Assembly (NCBI GenBank): GCA_027924585.1
Contig: BSBM01000592.1
Location: forward strand, 8,316,501-8,380,500
From: Larix kaempferi
Taxonomy: Eukaryota > Streptophyta > Pinopsida > Pinales > Pinaceae
DNA: 64,000 nt
Reading direction: 5' to 3'
Of the stretch, positions 23,641-34,929 are shown piece by piece (the stretch's first letter is position 1; every line of letters starts with the position of its first letter). The notes beneath the pieces are model-generated. The model had not been told where the DNA came from and made no database searches. It saw only the letters and a program-made list of their open reading frames with translations. The position numbers were made by a program, and so were the translations under genes.

Positions 23641-24174
23641 TACATCCACCACAATGCACGAAAGAGGTTAGGGTAGATCAAATCAACCCAGTAGATTTAA
23701 AATCAAAATATCAACGATTGATAATGAAGCACCACCAAAAATATCATTAGCTTCAATCTCATGCTCCCAAGAAAATAGAAACAAAGAAGATGCACCTCAA
23801 AAAGACACTATTACTCAATGGACCAAATACAATAGCCAACCACAAAATATATTCCACCCCATCTTAGGAAGGTTAATAGGATCCATGTTTGAAGATAAGA
23901 AGAAAGAGAAACAACAATGGATTCCTGAAGTAGTAAAATATTAGGATTTTGAGTCTTTACAAGCCTTTTTAGGGCATGTTTTTTTTGAGGGGTGACCCAA
24001 ACCCCTACACTTTAGACTCTTAGAGAGAAAAGGATAATTAAGACCCCACGGGTTGGCCTACTCTAAGGACCCCATAATAGATAATTGTCTCTTAGCTTGA
24101 ACCTCTAAGCTAGCCCTTTCCTGAGCCGTTGATAGATGAGACTTTCTTCCCCTTAATCCTCCTTTTCTACACTT

Positions 24175-25260
24175 TCATTCTGAAGGAGCCAAGCCTACAA
24201 CTATTGACCTATCGATCTCATTGCCATCCCCTTTCCTTGATTTGAGGGGATATTGATGGGTTCCTTCCCTAGGTAAAGGATCTTCACCTAAACCTAACTG
24301 TCTTGATCCCGAAGTCTCTAGATGATCTTGGGATGAAGAATATCTAGGAGGGTCAAAAAAAGTTCCGAAATTACCTAGGCCTACCTTATCGTGACCAATC
24401 CATAATTCTTCCACCAAATCCCCAACACCCAATAGACCATTCAATAATATATTTTCTATAGGAGTAGTAGGTCCCCTAATTTTATCCAAAGTAGTAAAAA
24501 TACATAATGTATCAAGAACAATGGTAAACATACCTTGTGATGGTGCATCCTTAGTTGGAGGGTTGTTGTCAATCCCGACCACTCTCTTGTGTGGACTTCT
24601 TTGTAATATTTTCAATTGGTATGTTCCCCTCCTAATCTATTATTTTAGAGATTCCTTGATGTCGTGTGGTCTTCAAACAAGATTGACCACACTCTTCTGG
24701 TTGATTACATGCCCGATGCTATTCTGACAAAAGAGCCCATGAAACTTATTACTATCCAATCCTATCTGGTCGGCCTCTTTTTGATATACCTTGTGTTTAA
24801 AATCAAAGGAGCATTATCTTACAATGTGTCAGTAAGTGTGACATCGTGCACATTTGAATGACACTCCAATGTAGTCCATTGTTTGTATATGGCTGAGATT
24901 TCCACATAATATCTCTATCTATTGTGCTAAACCCTCTCGCATATTGATGTCCACTAGGACACAAGCTACTGACATTATTCTTGACTAAATGAAGCCCAAG
25001 TCTACTTCATAGTAGGCCCCTAGAGTGCTCTTGATTTCTTTAAAAACATTTGAGGACCAAAATTCCATCAGTAAGCTAGGGAGCTTGACCCACAGTGGCA
25101 TAAGGTCCATCCTTTCTGTACTTGCATCTAAAAAGGGCGTCCAACATTTGAGATACAACATTGATGTGCCCCACTTCCACACCAAACCAGTAATTTTCTC
25201 AATACCAGCCTCGGATTTTAGGGTAAAGCCCAACCATCACCACATCAAGATATAGAACTA
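24175..25260 (-). pseudogene. L1-type LINE ORF1 relic (DUF4283 and zinc knuckle)
   Basis: Antisense, 25233-24985 encodes TPFLDASTERMDLMPLWVKL followed by PSLLMEFWSSNVFKEIKSTL, matching the plant LINE ORF1 / DUF4283 pattern (W-rich, then a WV-LP-LP-E-W core). Downstream at 24852-24811 is a zinc knuckle, CARC-HTY*-H-IVR*-C, in CX2CX4HX4C spacing but with two stops. A further open frame (24615-24175) could be the ORF1 C-terminal region. No endonuclease or RT was found nearby. ORF1 binds element RNA; this copy is dead. Confidence 0.6.
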
Positions 25261-26274
25261 AGGCTCATACCCCATCATCGAGCTCCATTGGAGCCTCAAT
25301 CACTTCTTCATTTTCTCAGCCTCGATCCTCCTCCCCAAGAATCATTCGACCATTGTGCACTTTGCTAGGCTAACCACTTTGTGCATTTTAATGTCATCCC
25401 CTAAGACAAGTTTGACAGGAACCCCTTTCAACCTCACACATTTATTTCACTTTTTATCCCCTTTCACCTCTATCTCCAGTCCAACTTCCCCTTTCTACTA
25501 GTCACCTTCTCATCTGAAAAATCCCCTTGGGGTCGCCGTTGCTTCGCCACTACATTCTAGACCCACAGTCGATACTAAAGGCTCGAACTATGGTGGCTCT
25601 TGATGACAAGATGTTTCAACAAGAGGGACGTATAACCTACAACCCTCCCTCCGCAATGAGGATTGAATATTGGTTTGACCAGGTGTAAACTGCCGGCCTA
25701 CCTACCAATAGGTTCAAAGTAACATAACCATCATAGAGACAAACCCCTCCAAAATGTGTTGATGGAGAAAGTTCATGATTATAGCTTACCTATGTAGGAG
25801 ATCACACATTTTCTGATGTTCCCAAAACAACAGTTTCTACGGCCTTCTTGTTTAACCCTTCTGTCACTTCAGCCCCAATTTCGCTTACATGCAGTAATCC
25901 CCCAGTCCTATCTTTGACAAGACTATTAAAATTGTTAATAATGCCCTGCACTGGCTTAGTTGAATCCTTAGTGGAAAAATGACCTGTGATCTCATCCCTC
26001 ACCGAAAACCTATAACTGAATTCATAGTACTCTGAAATCATGTGATGGTACACCTTTGCATCTGGAGCAATCTAGATGTTTCTACCTTCATAGGGATCTA
26101 AGTTGAAATCCATCTCAAACCAACCCTGGTTCGAATCTACACAACCCTAGGGATTATCCTCTGCCATGGTTTGAAGTGCCTCCCCTTGAACATTCCATGT
26201 TGTAGTCACTCTTTTCTATATCACCCTAATTTCAGTAGTGGAGGTCGACACTACACCTTCAAACTCTTCTTTTC
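25261..26274. other. Probable continuation of the LINE relic, unassigned
   Basis: Antisense fragments (for example 25802-26053) are open but unrecognised and could be ORF1 N-terminal sequence. 23641-24000 likewise has a sense frame with TITQWTKYNSQPQNIFHPI that I cannot place. Confidence 0.3.
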
Positions 26275-26450
26275 ATTTTTATGTGGCAATGCATTTATTT
26301 GACGTTGTTTCTTTAGATGTTTAAAAAATTGACTATTTTTGTATTTTTTTAAATTTGCTTATACTTTCTGATATTTTCCCTGATGTTGTTGATAAGTTTC
26401 TTTGCGGACTCTCGGTGATATATTCACTGACATGATGTTTGCAACATTGC
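26275..26450 (+). repeat. Terminal fragment related to the 31.7-31.9 kb transposon end
   Basis: Matches 31706-31905 in the same orientation, sharing TTTAGATGTTTAAAAAATTG, a GGACTCTCGGTGATATAT block and a final TTTGCAACATTG. It is therefore a second, isolated 3' end of the same family as the candidate hAT-like element. Confidence 0.6.
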
Positions 26451-27722
26451 TTTATATATTAAGTAGAAGAAGAGATGTTAGCATGCAATGCACATGCCTT
26501 CTGATCAAGGTCTAGTAGTAATTGGTGATAAAGTCATCATATTAGGAACCATCGGTGAGAGGATAAAGCATACCTAAGAACAAACCTCCCATATGGTAAA
26601 AGTTAAACATGGATACTGTCACTTGATGTTCACTGGGAATATTCATGTGATGAAAGTTATGGATAATCTTGGCTACCAATTTGTGGCTGTATTAACTTGG
26701 CATGGTTATCCTCACTTGTACTCAAAGTTAAAGTCTAAAGATATTTGTATATTTGATGTCTTTCCCATTAGGAGTCAATATATTCTAGTATATCACATTA
26801 TATTTATATTTTTGACATAATTTACATTATGTGTTTTTTTGTGGCCTAGTTTAGGACTTTAATGTTTCTTACATATATATAGTTCTGGCATCAATCCATT
26901 TGGGAGCTTTTACATCCAAAGGGAGACTTAATTGTTCTGAAATTGACATCAACATAAAGGTAGAGCCTTTAGATCATCAATCCAAAACCAAGGCCCACGA
27001 CACTGTTTTTATGAATATAATCCCTTCTTCTTATAGAGGAGGGTAATAAATGCAATCATTCTAAATTGATCTATTTCAAAAGTATCGTGGGATCCCAAAA
27101 TCATGTGTCATATGATATACAATTGACCTTGTATGCATGAGTTTTGGTTTATTCAAAACTACTGTTTAAAATTCTTTGTGGTTCTTTACATGAATGTTCT
27201 TTTTCATGGCCATAGACCCCTAAAACAACTATTTGGAAGTTGCTTTCCTACGTAGAGTTCCAAGAGTCCAATTTGAGCGATCCTCTTTCCAGCTTTTTTA
27301 TCGTATGTGCTTTTTCCCAACATCAAATGAAGTGCCGTCTTTGCAACTTTTGTTTTCCATGGAATTTTCTCCAACCAAAGGGTGCCCATAATGTTTGTCA
27401 AAATTTCTTTCCTGATTTATTTTCTAGAATTTCTTCAGTCATGGACTTTGTAAAAAGTTTAAGCTTACTGATTATGTGAAATACAATTTCTAGATCCTAT
27501 TGAGGTCTGATTTTACAATGCTGGTGATTTTGCAATGTTGGTTCAAACTTCAAGGTTGATTGTATCCACAATCAAATTCAAGGGCCTTTTCATGTCTATT
27601 ACATCAGTTTATAATAAAAAAAAAGATCTTTTAATTACTTTTGCAAGATAGATATACGGTTTTCACACCATTTTCCCATTCTGATCCTTCCCCCCCAAAA
27701 ATGGTTACTATGTTTAACGGTC
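26451..27722. other. Unassigned DNA
   Basis: An antisense frame 27401-27204 (GKSTYDKKAGKRIAQIGLLE) and a sense frame 26593-26820 are open but unrecognised. No repeat boundary or RNA gene seen. Confidence 0.4.
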
Positions 27723-27800
27723 CAGTGTTACAAACATCGTCGATATATCGGCAACATCATCGATATATCGGCAACATCGCGATATATTGCGATGCCACCC

Positions 27801-28080
27801 TATAACAAACAAAATATATAATATATTAATATAAATAAATATTAATAATAAATCAATTATTTAATATTCAATAAGTAATATGAAATGAAAAGATACATTC
27901 CTTCGTGAATGGTCACCATATGTGCCTCTAAGCTATCTATATATACTTGGCACACTCTGATTGTAAACCATCTCATATCTACTTATCATTTATAAATTAT
28001 ATTATTTATCCATTAATGGATTATTGTTTCTTGTCTTATTTAGACTGGTTATTTGTGTAGAACGAACTTTGTTCGTTTCA
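27801..28080 (+). repeat. 5' LTR of E7
   Basis: 27801-28040 matches 30463-30701 closely. It begins TATAACAAAC where the 3' copy has TGTAACAAAC, so the TG has mutated. The last 40 bases (28041-28080), absent from the 3' copy, contain a perfect stem AACGAAC-TTT-GTTCGTT (28061-28077) next to the primer site. Confidence 0.8.
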
Positions 28081-28081
28081 G

Positions 28082-28093
28082 TGGTATCAGAGC
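28082..28093 (+). other. Primer binding site of E7
   Basis: TGGTATCAGAGC, identical to the E2 primer site. Confidence 0.85.
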
Positions 28094-29100
28094 TCCTTCT
28101 TGGGCTTGATTCCGGCCTTTGGCCACAAATCCTTCTTGGAGCTTCTCCACAACTTGGCATTTGGCCAGTCCATCAACAATAGTCCACCTTCCTCTCCATC
28201 TCTGCGCATCCTCTACACTCCTCATCTCTCTCGCCTTGCCCAAAACAGTGCCTCATTCGCTCCATCCCCTCTATGTCTTGCATGCCTCTTCTTTCGCCAT
28301 CCCTTTTTCCCCATTCGCTCCTCCCCCTGTGCTGCCTTCTCCTTTTTCCACGCTGCCCACTACTTCTCCCAAACTCCCTGCGCCCTGCACCTTCCAGCCT
28401 CCACACGCCATCGTCCCACCACCTCTTGCGCCCTAAACTCCTGCACATCCACCCCTTCTCCCTGCGCTGCTGCACCTCCATCTTCTTGTGCCCTCATACC
28501 TCCATCTTCCCACGCACGTGCTCTCCCAGCTCCCCATTCTCCCAAACCACAATGTGCTCAAACCTTGCACTTGTGCTTCCTCTCCAAGTCGCATTTTTCC
28601 CTTCCTCGCCGCGCCACCTCCATCGTGCGCACTCCCTTGCAAATCACTGCTCCATCTCCTCACATGCCATGCTTTCTGCTGGTCCACTCCACCAATCTGC
28701 CCTGCTCCACACCGTTCTTCATACCTATCTCTGCTCCCTCACACTTTAGTCCACACACCAGTCCTCGCATTTGCTCTCTTCCAACATCGCAATTCTCCAC
28801 TCACTGCTCTTCCTAGCCCGCGACCTGCCCACGTAGTCTTCCCTCAACACCCATTTTCTTCTCTACACTCTGCAACTTGCACGCACCGTCCATCCTTTTG
28901 CTTGCCTCCCAACTCCAACTCTTCCATTCGACTCCAACGTTGCCCTCCAACTCTTCCTCACTTCCATTGGACACCTTCCCAACGCTTTTCAATTCCTTCC
29001 TCCATTCAAAAACACCTGCACACCAGTCCCACTTCAATTCACGTTTCCATATCACCCTTAACGTTGAAACCCTAAATCAATCCAATTTAAAAAAATTATA
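28094..29100 (+). other. CT-rich leader of E7
   Basis: Strongly pyrimidine-rich; long open frames here (28100-28816 and others on both strands) encode only Pro/Ser/Cys/His-rich low-complexity peptides in several frames at once, so they are compositional, not genes. It is followed at 29090-29240 by a very AT-rich stretch. Confidence 0.65.
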
Positions 29101-29413
29101 ATAATAATATTATTTATAATAATATATTATTATAGTTTAAAACCTTAAACCTCATCACTCTATATAGTATCATAATAATATTATCCTACTAATAATTATA
29201 TAGTATTATAATATTATTATTATAATTATTACTCTGAAAAAAAAAGGGGGAAAGAAGACAAAAGTGAAGTCAAAGGAAGGCTTACGTAAGGATCTTGTTC
29301 GTGACCTTTTATCGCCCAAGAACTCAAAGACCCTTTATCGCCAAAGAAGTAACAAATAGAAGTCATTGAAGCAATTTGTGTATTTATATACCAACTAGTT
29401 ATTGAAGAAGTGA

Positions 29414-30450
29414 GTGGTGCGTAAGGATTCCATATATAAGTCCAAATTTTGGACTAAGTGTCCATATTGCGAGATGGAATGCCAATATGTGACAGTTTTT
29501 AAGAATCACAATCACTCTTGTCCCATATGTGGTAAATATTTTTTTATGAAAGAAAATCAAGGTCCGTCACAATTGCAATCGCAAATACCGAAATTGGAAG
29601 GTGAATTAAGATACTACAAGGAAAGCAATACAAAATTACAATTTGATAGTGACAAAGAGAAGTATTTTAATGGCTTAACAAAGACAGAAAATTCCAAATT
29701 GAAAGATCGTATTCGGGAGTCCACCACACAAATTAAGGAATTTGAAACCGTGAAAAACAAATTTGACAAGGACATACAAGAATGAGATGAAGAGATCTCT
29801 CGTTAAGAGATTATAATCAGAAATTGCTGCTTCAAATCAAGAAGACGAAGGATAAAACACAGTGCAATCAAAAGTTAGAAGAGAAGATTCAAGATCTCCG
29901 GCAAAAATTATCAGGAAAAGACACAGAAAATTCCTCCTTAAAGAAGGTTAATCAGGAATTGCTAGAGCAAATAAAAACGTTAAGAGAAAGAGAGTAAGAG
30001 AATCAAGATGCTCAAAATGAAGTCGACAAGTCAGGTTATAAGGAAGAGCTCTTACGCTTAAGGGAAGGCAATCAAGACTTACTCATACAATTTAGAAAAC
30101 TAAAGCATGTTAAGAAATCCTTACAAGAAGAGTTAGATAGAAACAAATCAGTTATCGACAAAGAAACGATGACTGACCCAATAACGAAGTCACCAGACCC
30201 TCAAATTCAAACACCAAAAAAGGGAACCAATACAAAGTCAAATGGCGCTCAAAATCAGAAGAATGTTTATACTGACAAATTACTACAAATATCAAGACAA
30301 TATGGTTTTGAAGAACAATCACAAAAGATTAGGATGCCTTATCGTTATCCAAATCATCAAAATCGATATGACCAACAACAAGGTCAAAAGGAACATAAAC
30401 ATACGATAAAAGTCTTCTATAAATATGCTTTGAGGACAAAGCATTTTTGA
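29414..30450 (+). pseudogene. Captured DnaJ/DUF3444-type zinc ribbon with coiled coil (E7 cargo)
   Basis: The frame opens near 29414. Residues about 10-45 read KSKFWTKCPYCEMECQYVTV then NHNHSCPICGKYFFMKE: the FWT-C-X2-C ... N-C-P-X-C pattern of the zinc ribbon between the J domain and DUF3444 in plant DnaJ-like proteins. After it come long heptad-like stretches rich in Lys, Glu, Leu and Gln, broken by stops at 29783-29785, about 29803 and about 29995, resuming as KEELLRLREGNQDLLIQFRK. A last open part (30169-30450) is Gln/Lys/Asn-rich and ends at TGA 30448. The zinc-ribbon identity is my recognition of the family motif; capture from a host gene, then decay, is inference. An alternative is that it is an ancestral accessory frame of this element family. 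Confidence 0.6.
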
Positions 30451-30462
30451 AGAGGGAGGCAA

Positions 30463-30701
30463 TGTAACAAACAAAATATATAATATACTAATATAAATAA
30501 ATATTAATAATAAATCAATAATTAATATTCAATAAGTAATATGGAATGAAAAGACACATTCTTTTGTGAATGGTCACTATATGTGCCTCTAATCTATCTA
30601 TATATACTTGGCACACTCTTATTGTAAACCATCTCATATCTACTTATCATTTATAAATTATATTATTTATCCATTAATGGATTATTGTTCCTTGCCTTAT
30701 T
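30463..30701 (+). repeat. 3' LTR of E7
   Basis: About 239 bp, TGTAACAAAC...CTTATT, matching 27801-28040; it lacks the terminal 40 bases of the 5' LTR. Confidence 0.8.
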
Positions 30702-31903
30702 GCGATTTTTTCGAATATATTGCGATTTTTTGCCCTTTTTTTGCTCAAATGCCGTGTTTCAGAAAAAAAATCGTTATGCCCATAAAAAAATGTCGCCTTG
30801 TTCATTAGTAATTGGTAAATATGAAATGGTAATATTAGTAAGTAAAACATCCCATTCTGAATGGGATGTTTGAGAGTGGTTCCAACCTCATCGGACTTCA
30901 TATGCAAAAAGTAGAATTTTAGATCCCATTCAGAATACAACAGACTTAATAGTTTTCAGGATTTCAAGATTGCAAAGTTTCCACCGGATTCTATCATGTA
31001 TGAGGGTATGGTATTGGCATTTAATCAAGCACATCAACCCCTTTCTGTACCTTGATGTTGGTTTTGTTGATTATTGAACTCCTCTATCATGACCTTAATA
31101 AAAATGTACTATTCACTCAAGCAAAATCACTTATTAAGCATGGGAAGTTTTTTCTACCTCGTTTAAACGATTGGATTAGGAAGTTTCATCAAAATTGTAA
31201 GGTGTTGAGTCGTTGACTAACATCCTTGGAGGATCAACTTTGAGATTCGAGGTAGAGGCAAGGACTAGAGCCTAGAGGAGGGAGGCATAGGGTGCTATTG
31301 ATGAATAGGATCCCAATATAGGCAATGATTCACCGACATGTATGATTTATGATTTATGTTTCACATTCATTTTTTAAATGTCCTTTCTCATTTATTAATT
31401 TAAAATATACATCTACATACATAGTGATTTAAAATATACATTGAGTCCACTACAACCCCCATGACCACCAAGGCCTTCTAGCTCTAGAGGCAAAGACATT
31501 ACCAGAGAGATTACCTTTTCCCATAAAAGGGGTAGAGGCAATCAATAGTTTATTTACTTGATTTCATTGTATATGAGATACATTGATTGTATTTTTTGGT
31601 GATTCATGAGTCGAGGACTCAGGATTCAGGACATGATTAATTTTTGATGTGATGTAACACTAGACGTCTTATACATCTTATATATTGGTTTCCTTTTCAT
31701 ATTCATGTGGCAATGTGTTTATTTGATGCTCTTGTTGCTTTAGATGTTTAAAAAATTGAAAAAAAAGAATATTTTTGTATTTTTTTTAAGTTTGCGGCTT
31801 GCCGATATATTGTTGATGTTTGCCAATATCTTTGCCAATAAATCCGATAATTTCTTTTTGGACCCTCGGCGATATATTTGCCGACACGATATTTGTAACA
31901 TTG
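30702..31903. other. Right part of the candidate hAT-like element
   Basis: Contains CGAATATATTGCGATTTTTT-type repeats like those left of E7 and an inverted pair CCCATTCTGAATGGG near 30851. The right terminal 200 bp recurs at 26275-26450. No intact gene. Confidence 0.45.
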
Positions 31904-32237
31904 GTTTAAAACTTTAACCCATCTAATTATAGTTAAGGAGAGTACCCTTTTAGAGGCTTTATGTCGTTCGTTGCAGTTATTTTGCTATCTATGATTCTAT
32001 ACAATGGTGGGTTTTTTTTTATTTATATTTGGATTAATTGTGCATGCTATATATTTATAAGGCAGATTTATGCCTCTAATCATTCAACTTCTTCACTTAG
32101 AATCTAATGAATATCTTATAGAAAATGAAAAATTGTGTACTTGATTAATGGCCTGTGCCATTTAATGTTTTATTTCCTGTTTCCGTATTCTCTCAGGTTA
32201 ACTGGTTTCATCTGAACTACAATTGTGAATCAGGCAG

Positions 32238-32310
32238 GGATGTAATTTGCTAGCTTATAGAGACAATGGTCAATTCATTTTCATGGACATGCTACAACCT
32301 GATTACACAG
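32238..32310 (+). CDS. ELP6: ELP6, first recognised exon
   Basis: Encodes GCNLLAYRDNGQFIFMDMLQ then PDYTG, the segment following the FSHY region in Elongator protein 6. An in-frame TGA at 32226-32228 bounds it on the left, so the acceptor is one of two AGs, with the exon starting at 32234 or 32238. The donor is ACACAG then GTGTGTGAG at 32310/32311; it ends with one base of a split Gly codon. Exons upstream of this one, including the start codon, were not identified. Confidence 0.75.
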
Positions 32311-32492
32311 GTGTGTGAGTTACAAAGCAAATGCTTTTAGTTGCGGGTTGTTTTTCTACTTGCTAAATTAACACCCTTTTTTGACCATAAACCTTTTGAT
32401 CTTTCTTGCAGATTAGTCATATTAATTGAAATAGAAGTGCAAGTAAAATGTTCATTTACATATGGATAATTGTTTTGTTTGCAACACCTCAG

Positions 32493-32701
32493 GTGGCGGA
32501 GTAACAAAAACAGAGAATGTGCTTTTTGAGCTATACAAAAGCATCCACCAAACTCTGCAGGAGTGCATTTCTTCTGAGAAAAAGACAGGAGGCGTTTGTA
32601 TCATGATTGATGATTTATCTCTTTTGGAGATTGTTGCCCATGGATCAGAAGATCACGTCTTAGATTTTCTGCATTATTGCCGCATTTTAACATCTGAGCA
32701 G
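32493..32701 (+). CDS. ELP6: ELP6, Elongator complex subunit 6, central exon
   Basis: Elp6 forms a RecA-like ring with Elp4 and Elp5; this subcomplex of Elongator binds tRNA and supports wobble-uridine modification. The exon encodes GGVTKTENVLFELYKSIHQT, then GGVCIMIDDLSLLEIVAHGS and DHVLDFLHYCRILTSEQ, which holds the highly characteristic IDDLSLLE and VLDFLHYC blocks. The 182-bp intron before it is flanked by GTGTGT and CACCTCAG and splits a Gly codon; the exon ends in phase 0 at CAG before GTTCG. No stop or frameshift occurs, and the reading frame continues across all four exons, so the gene appears intact here. The identification is from family motifs, not a search. Confidence 0.85.
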
Positions 32702-32795
32702 GTTCGTTGGACTTGCTTTGAGAGTTTATCTTCTTGTAATTCTACTACTTAACATGTCTTATGTTTCACATTAAATTATTTTCCATTGCCACCAG

Positions 32796-32942
32796 GGTTG
32801 TTCTCTTGTTCTACTTTCACATCAAGATATTTACGCCAGTATGGACAATTCAAGTTTCATCCGGCATCTAGAGTACTTTGCAGATATAGTGATAGACGTA
32901 GAACCTTTGAACTCTGGTCTTGCAGCAGATGTACATGGCCAG
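32796..32942 (+). CDS. ELP6: ELP6, penultimate exon
   Basis: A 94-bp intron ends in TTTCCATTGCCACCAG. The 49-codon exon encodes GCSLVLLSHQDIYASMDNSS, then YFADIVIDVEPLNSGLAADV and ends HGQ, all typical of Elp6. It is phase 0 at both ends; the donor is CCAG then GTATCGG. The following intron is 21.9 kb. Confidence 0.88.
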
Positions 32943-33829
32943 GTATCGGGAAAACACATTCTTTAGTTCATATGTTCCACCGATTGTATTTTATTGTAGC
33001 AGAGGAAAATAATCTAGTTCTTTATGGCTTTTCCATTTCGTTGTTTGCATGAACACATTTTTACACAGCAAATTAATAAATATTGGCTTAAACATCACAT
33101 GCTTAGTGAAGAGAGTTAAATCTTAGTCTGCAATAATTATAGTAAACAATTTTCTAGGATGTTTGATTATGCTTTCAGAATGTGTAAGAAGCCACTTATT
33201 TGCTGCAAAAATGCGTAGTTGATTGACTTTTAATGTGATAGGAGCCATTGCAAATCAAACACATTCCAAACTCATCCACTATAAAGCTAAACACGATTTC
33301 AAAGGTGTTTGAAGTTTTGAACTATATTGGATTGACAAAAATCTTCTGTCTTCTTCTCTAACCATCATAGAAGACTCCTAAATTAAATCAAGTTGCTCTT
33401 ATTCTAAATTTTTAATACAAATGTGCAGTGTATTTGGAAGCTGCCCATTTCCTTGTTTGAAAGATCTCCTATTGAAATACAAAACAGAGGAAGAGGTGTC
33501 TCAGTCGAAGTTTGCTTGCTTGGACACAAGGAATTCACCTAATTTCAACATGTGTTGTTTTCCAGGATGCTCTCTATCTGGATTGGATTTAGAATGAAAT
33601 GAAAGACAACAATAATACATACAATTACACAGATACAATGAAAACCAAACTCTATTACTCAAAGATTGGTGCAAAACATTGTACAGAATCCAGATACAAT
33701 GGCTAGAATTGAGGTAGCTTTTCTTTGGTTTGCTATGCTTATTTGCAAAATTCACTTAACCAAAAGGGGAAAACTTTTTTTATTACAATATGAAACAGAA
33801 ACCCTAGAGTACTCAAATCCTAAACCTAA
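32943..33829. other. Left part of the giant intron, nothing recognised
   Basis: AT-rich intron sequence. The antisense frame 33755-33501 has no known domain. Confidence 0.5.
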
Positions 33830-34290
33830 GAATTAGGTCCTAGGATGCTGCATTGGACCACAACTACTAGGGGCCATATGTTTTGCTTACAAGCTCCATC
33901 TTAGACAGAATATAGCTCATTGGAGAGATCTCAATGAGAAGAACAATATTTTGGCATTGACAAAATCATACGATTATTGTCAATTGTAGTGGGACACAAA
34001 AAACGCGTTGGAATTTCATGGTCCAGAAGGACCAGGTCTTGGGAAGCAATGGTCCCCTGTAGTATACCTTAGATCTGGAAGATATGAATGAACACACAAC
34101 ATATCAGAAATCACTTTTATTAATATTCAAACTTGATCCTTTTATGGAAGGATCCACTCTTGTTCTCTTTACTCTTTGAGAGGGCAACCTCTTATGAGCT
34201 AAACTCCAATTACATTGTTCTTCCACACATGACTCATTAGGAGGACTCCATCCTTATTTATAAATCATGATACAACTCTAACCATAACAA
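33830..34290 (-). repeat. Possible outer LTR fragment interrupted by E3
   Basis: Read antisense, it has a TATA-like ATTTATAAATAAGG (near 34250) followed about 140 bases on by AATATTAATAAAAGTG, a layout like U3/R of an LTR. Its U3 continuation may lie beyond E3 from 50570. No primer site or second copy found, so this is tentative. Confidence 0.3.
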
Positions 34291-34896
34291 TGTTAAGATT
34301 ATATGCTACTAAAGACTAAATTCTAACTTCATGAGCATTTAATACATTTTTCACAATAGCAGCATAACAAGGATCTCTGAAAGATACACAATCACAAGGT
34401 ACACAACAATATATCTTGGGAAACCCTCAAGGGGAAGAAAACCCAGCAAGAACTTCCTCAATGTAGATTACCAAAGTACAATGCCCAAAATAGGTCTCAC
34501 AAATAAGAGAGACAAACCCAAACTCTAGAGCCAAGCCAATCCTCCTCCTTCGCAGACTTCTCTCTCTCCTCTAATGCGCAATGCATGAATGAGTGAATGG
34601 TACAAATGAGAGGAAGTCACTCTCTATTTATACTTTCTTTTCACTTGACTTTTAACCTAGCTAGGTCGGCCTCACTTAACTGGCTGGGCCGACCTCTCTA
34701 GGGAGACTCAAAATAATAATAATAATAAACTCTTTTGGGTACTATCGACCTGACTTACAATGGAGGTTTTACCTCATGACTTTTACATGACCAAATATAA
34801 TAATGACATCCCCGAATGGAGGTAAAAAACATCCCCGACGGAGTTACAATAATAAAATACAAGTAGAATATTCTTTGAAGTTACATTAATTCAGCA
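34291..34896 (-). repeat. 3' LTR of E3
   Basis: 606 bp on the antisense strand, TGCTGA...TTAACA. TATA-like sequence (antisense TATAAATAGAGAG) near 34625. Contains a GGGTTTTCTTCCCC...GGGTTTCCC hairpin-capable U5 stretch near 34425. Compared with the 5' LTR it has an extra roughly 24-bp partial duplication near 34800. Confidence 0.9.
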
Positions 34897-34909
34897 CTCC
34901 CCCTTAACA
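34897..34909 (-). other. Polypurine tract of E3
   Basis: Antisense TTAAGGGGGAG abuts the LTR TG. Confidence 0.85.
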
Positions 34910-34929
34910 AGAAGGGTATTCTACTGACA

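Larger units (their letters stand above)
27801..30701 (+). mobile_element. Non-autonomous LTR retrotransposon E7 carrying a captured host domain
   Basis: A 5' LTR (27801-28080) with TATA-like CTATATATACTTGG, a primer site TGGTATCAGAGC (28082-28093), a CT-rich leader, a short open frame with a zinc ribbon and coiled coil, a purine tract AGAGGGAGGC (30451-30460), and a 3' LTR (30463-30701). There is no gag, protease, integrase or RT, so it would depend on another Copia-type element for mobility. It sits inside the candidate hAT-like element. No clean target duplication was identified; GCGAT occurs near both ends. Confidence 0.75.
27723..31903 (+). mobile_element. Candidate hAT-like DNA transposon, split by an LTR element
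   Basis: Left end CAGTGTTACAAACATCG (27723) and right end, read in reverse complement, CAATGTTACAAATATCG (ends 31903) form an imperfect terminal inverted repeat; both ends continue into CGATATATCGGC-type sequence. The flanks carry GTTTAACG (27712-27719) and GTTTAAAA (31904-31911), a possible 8-bp target duplication, though three bases intervene on the left. Without the inserted element E7 it would be roughly 1.3 kb, so non-autonomous. The hAT call rests on end structure only; a short frame near 31200-31300 gives RFEVEARTRA but proves nothing. Confidence 0.45.

Noticed and set aside
28100-29075. Long overlapping open frames, up to 238 codons, on both strands
   Set aside because: Several frames are open at once because the DNA is CT-rich and low in stops; peptides are Pro/Ser/Cys-rich with no domain. 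It lies in the E7 leader.
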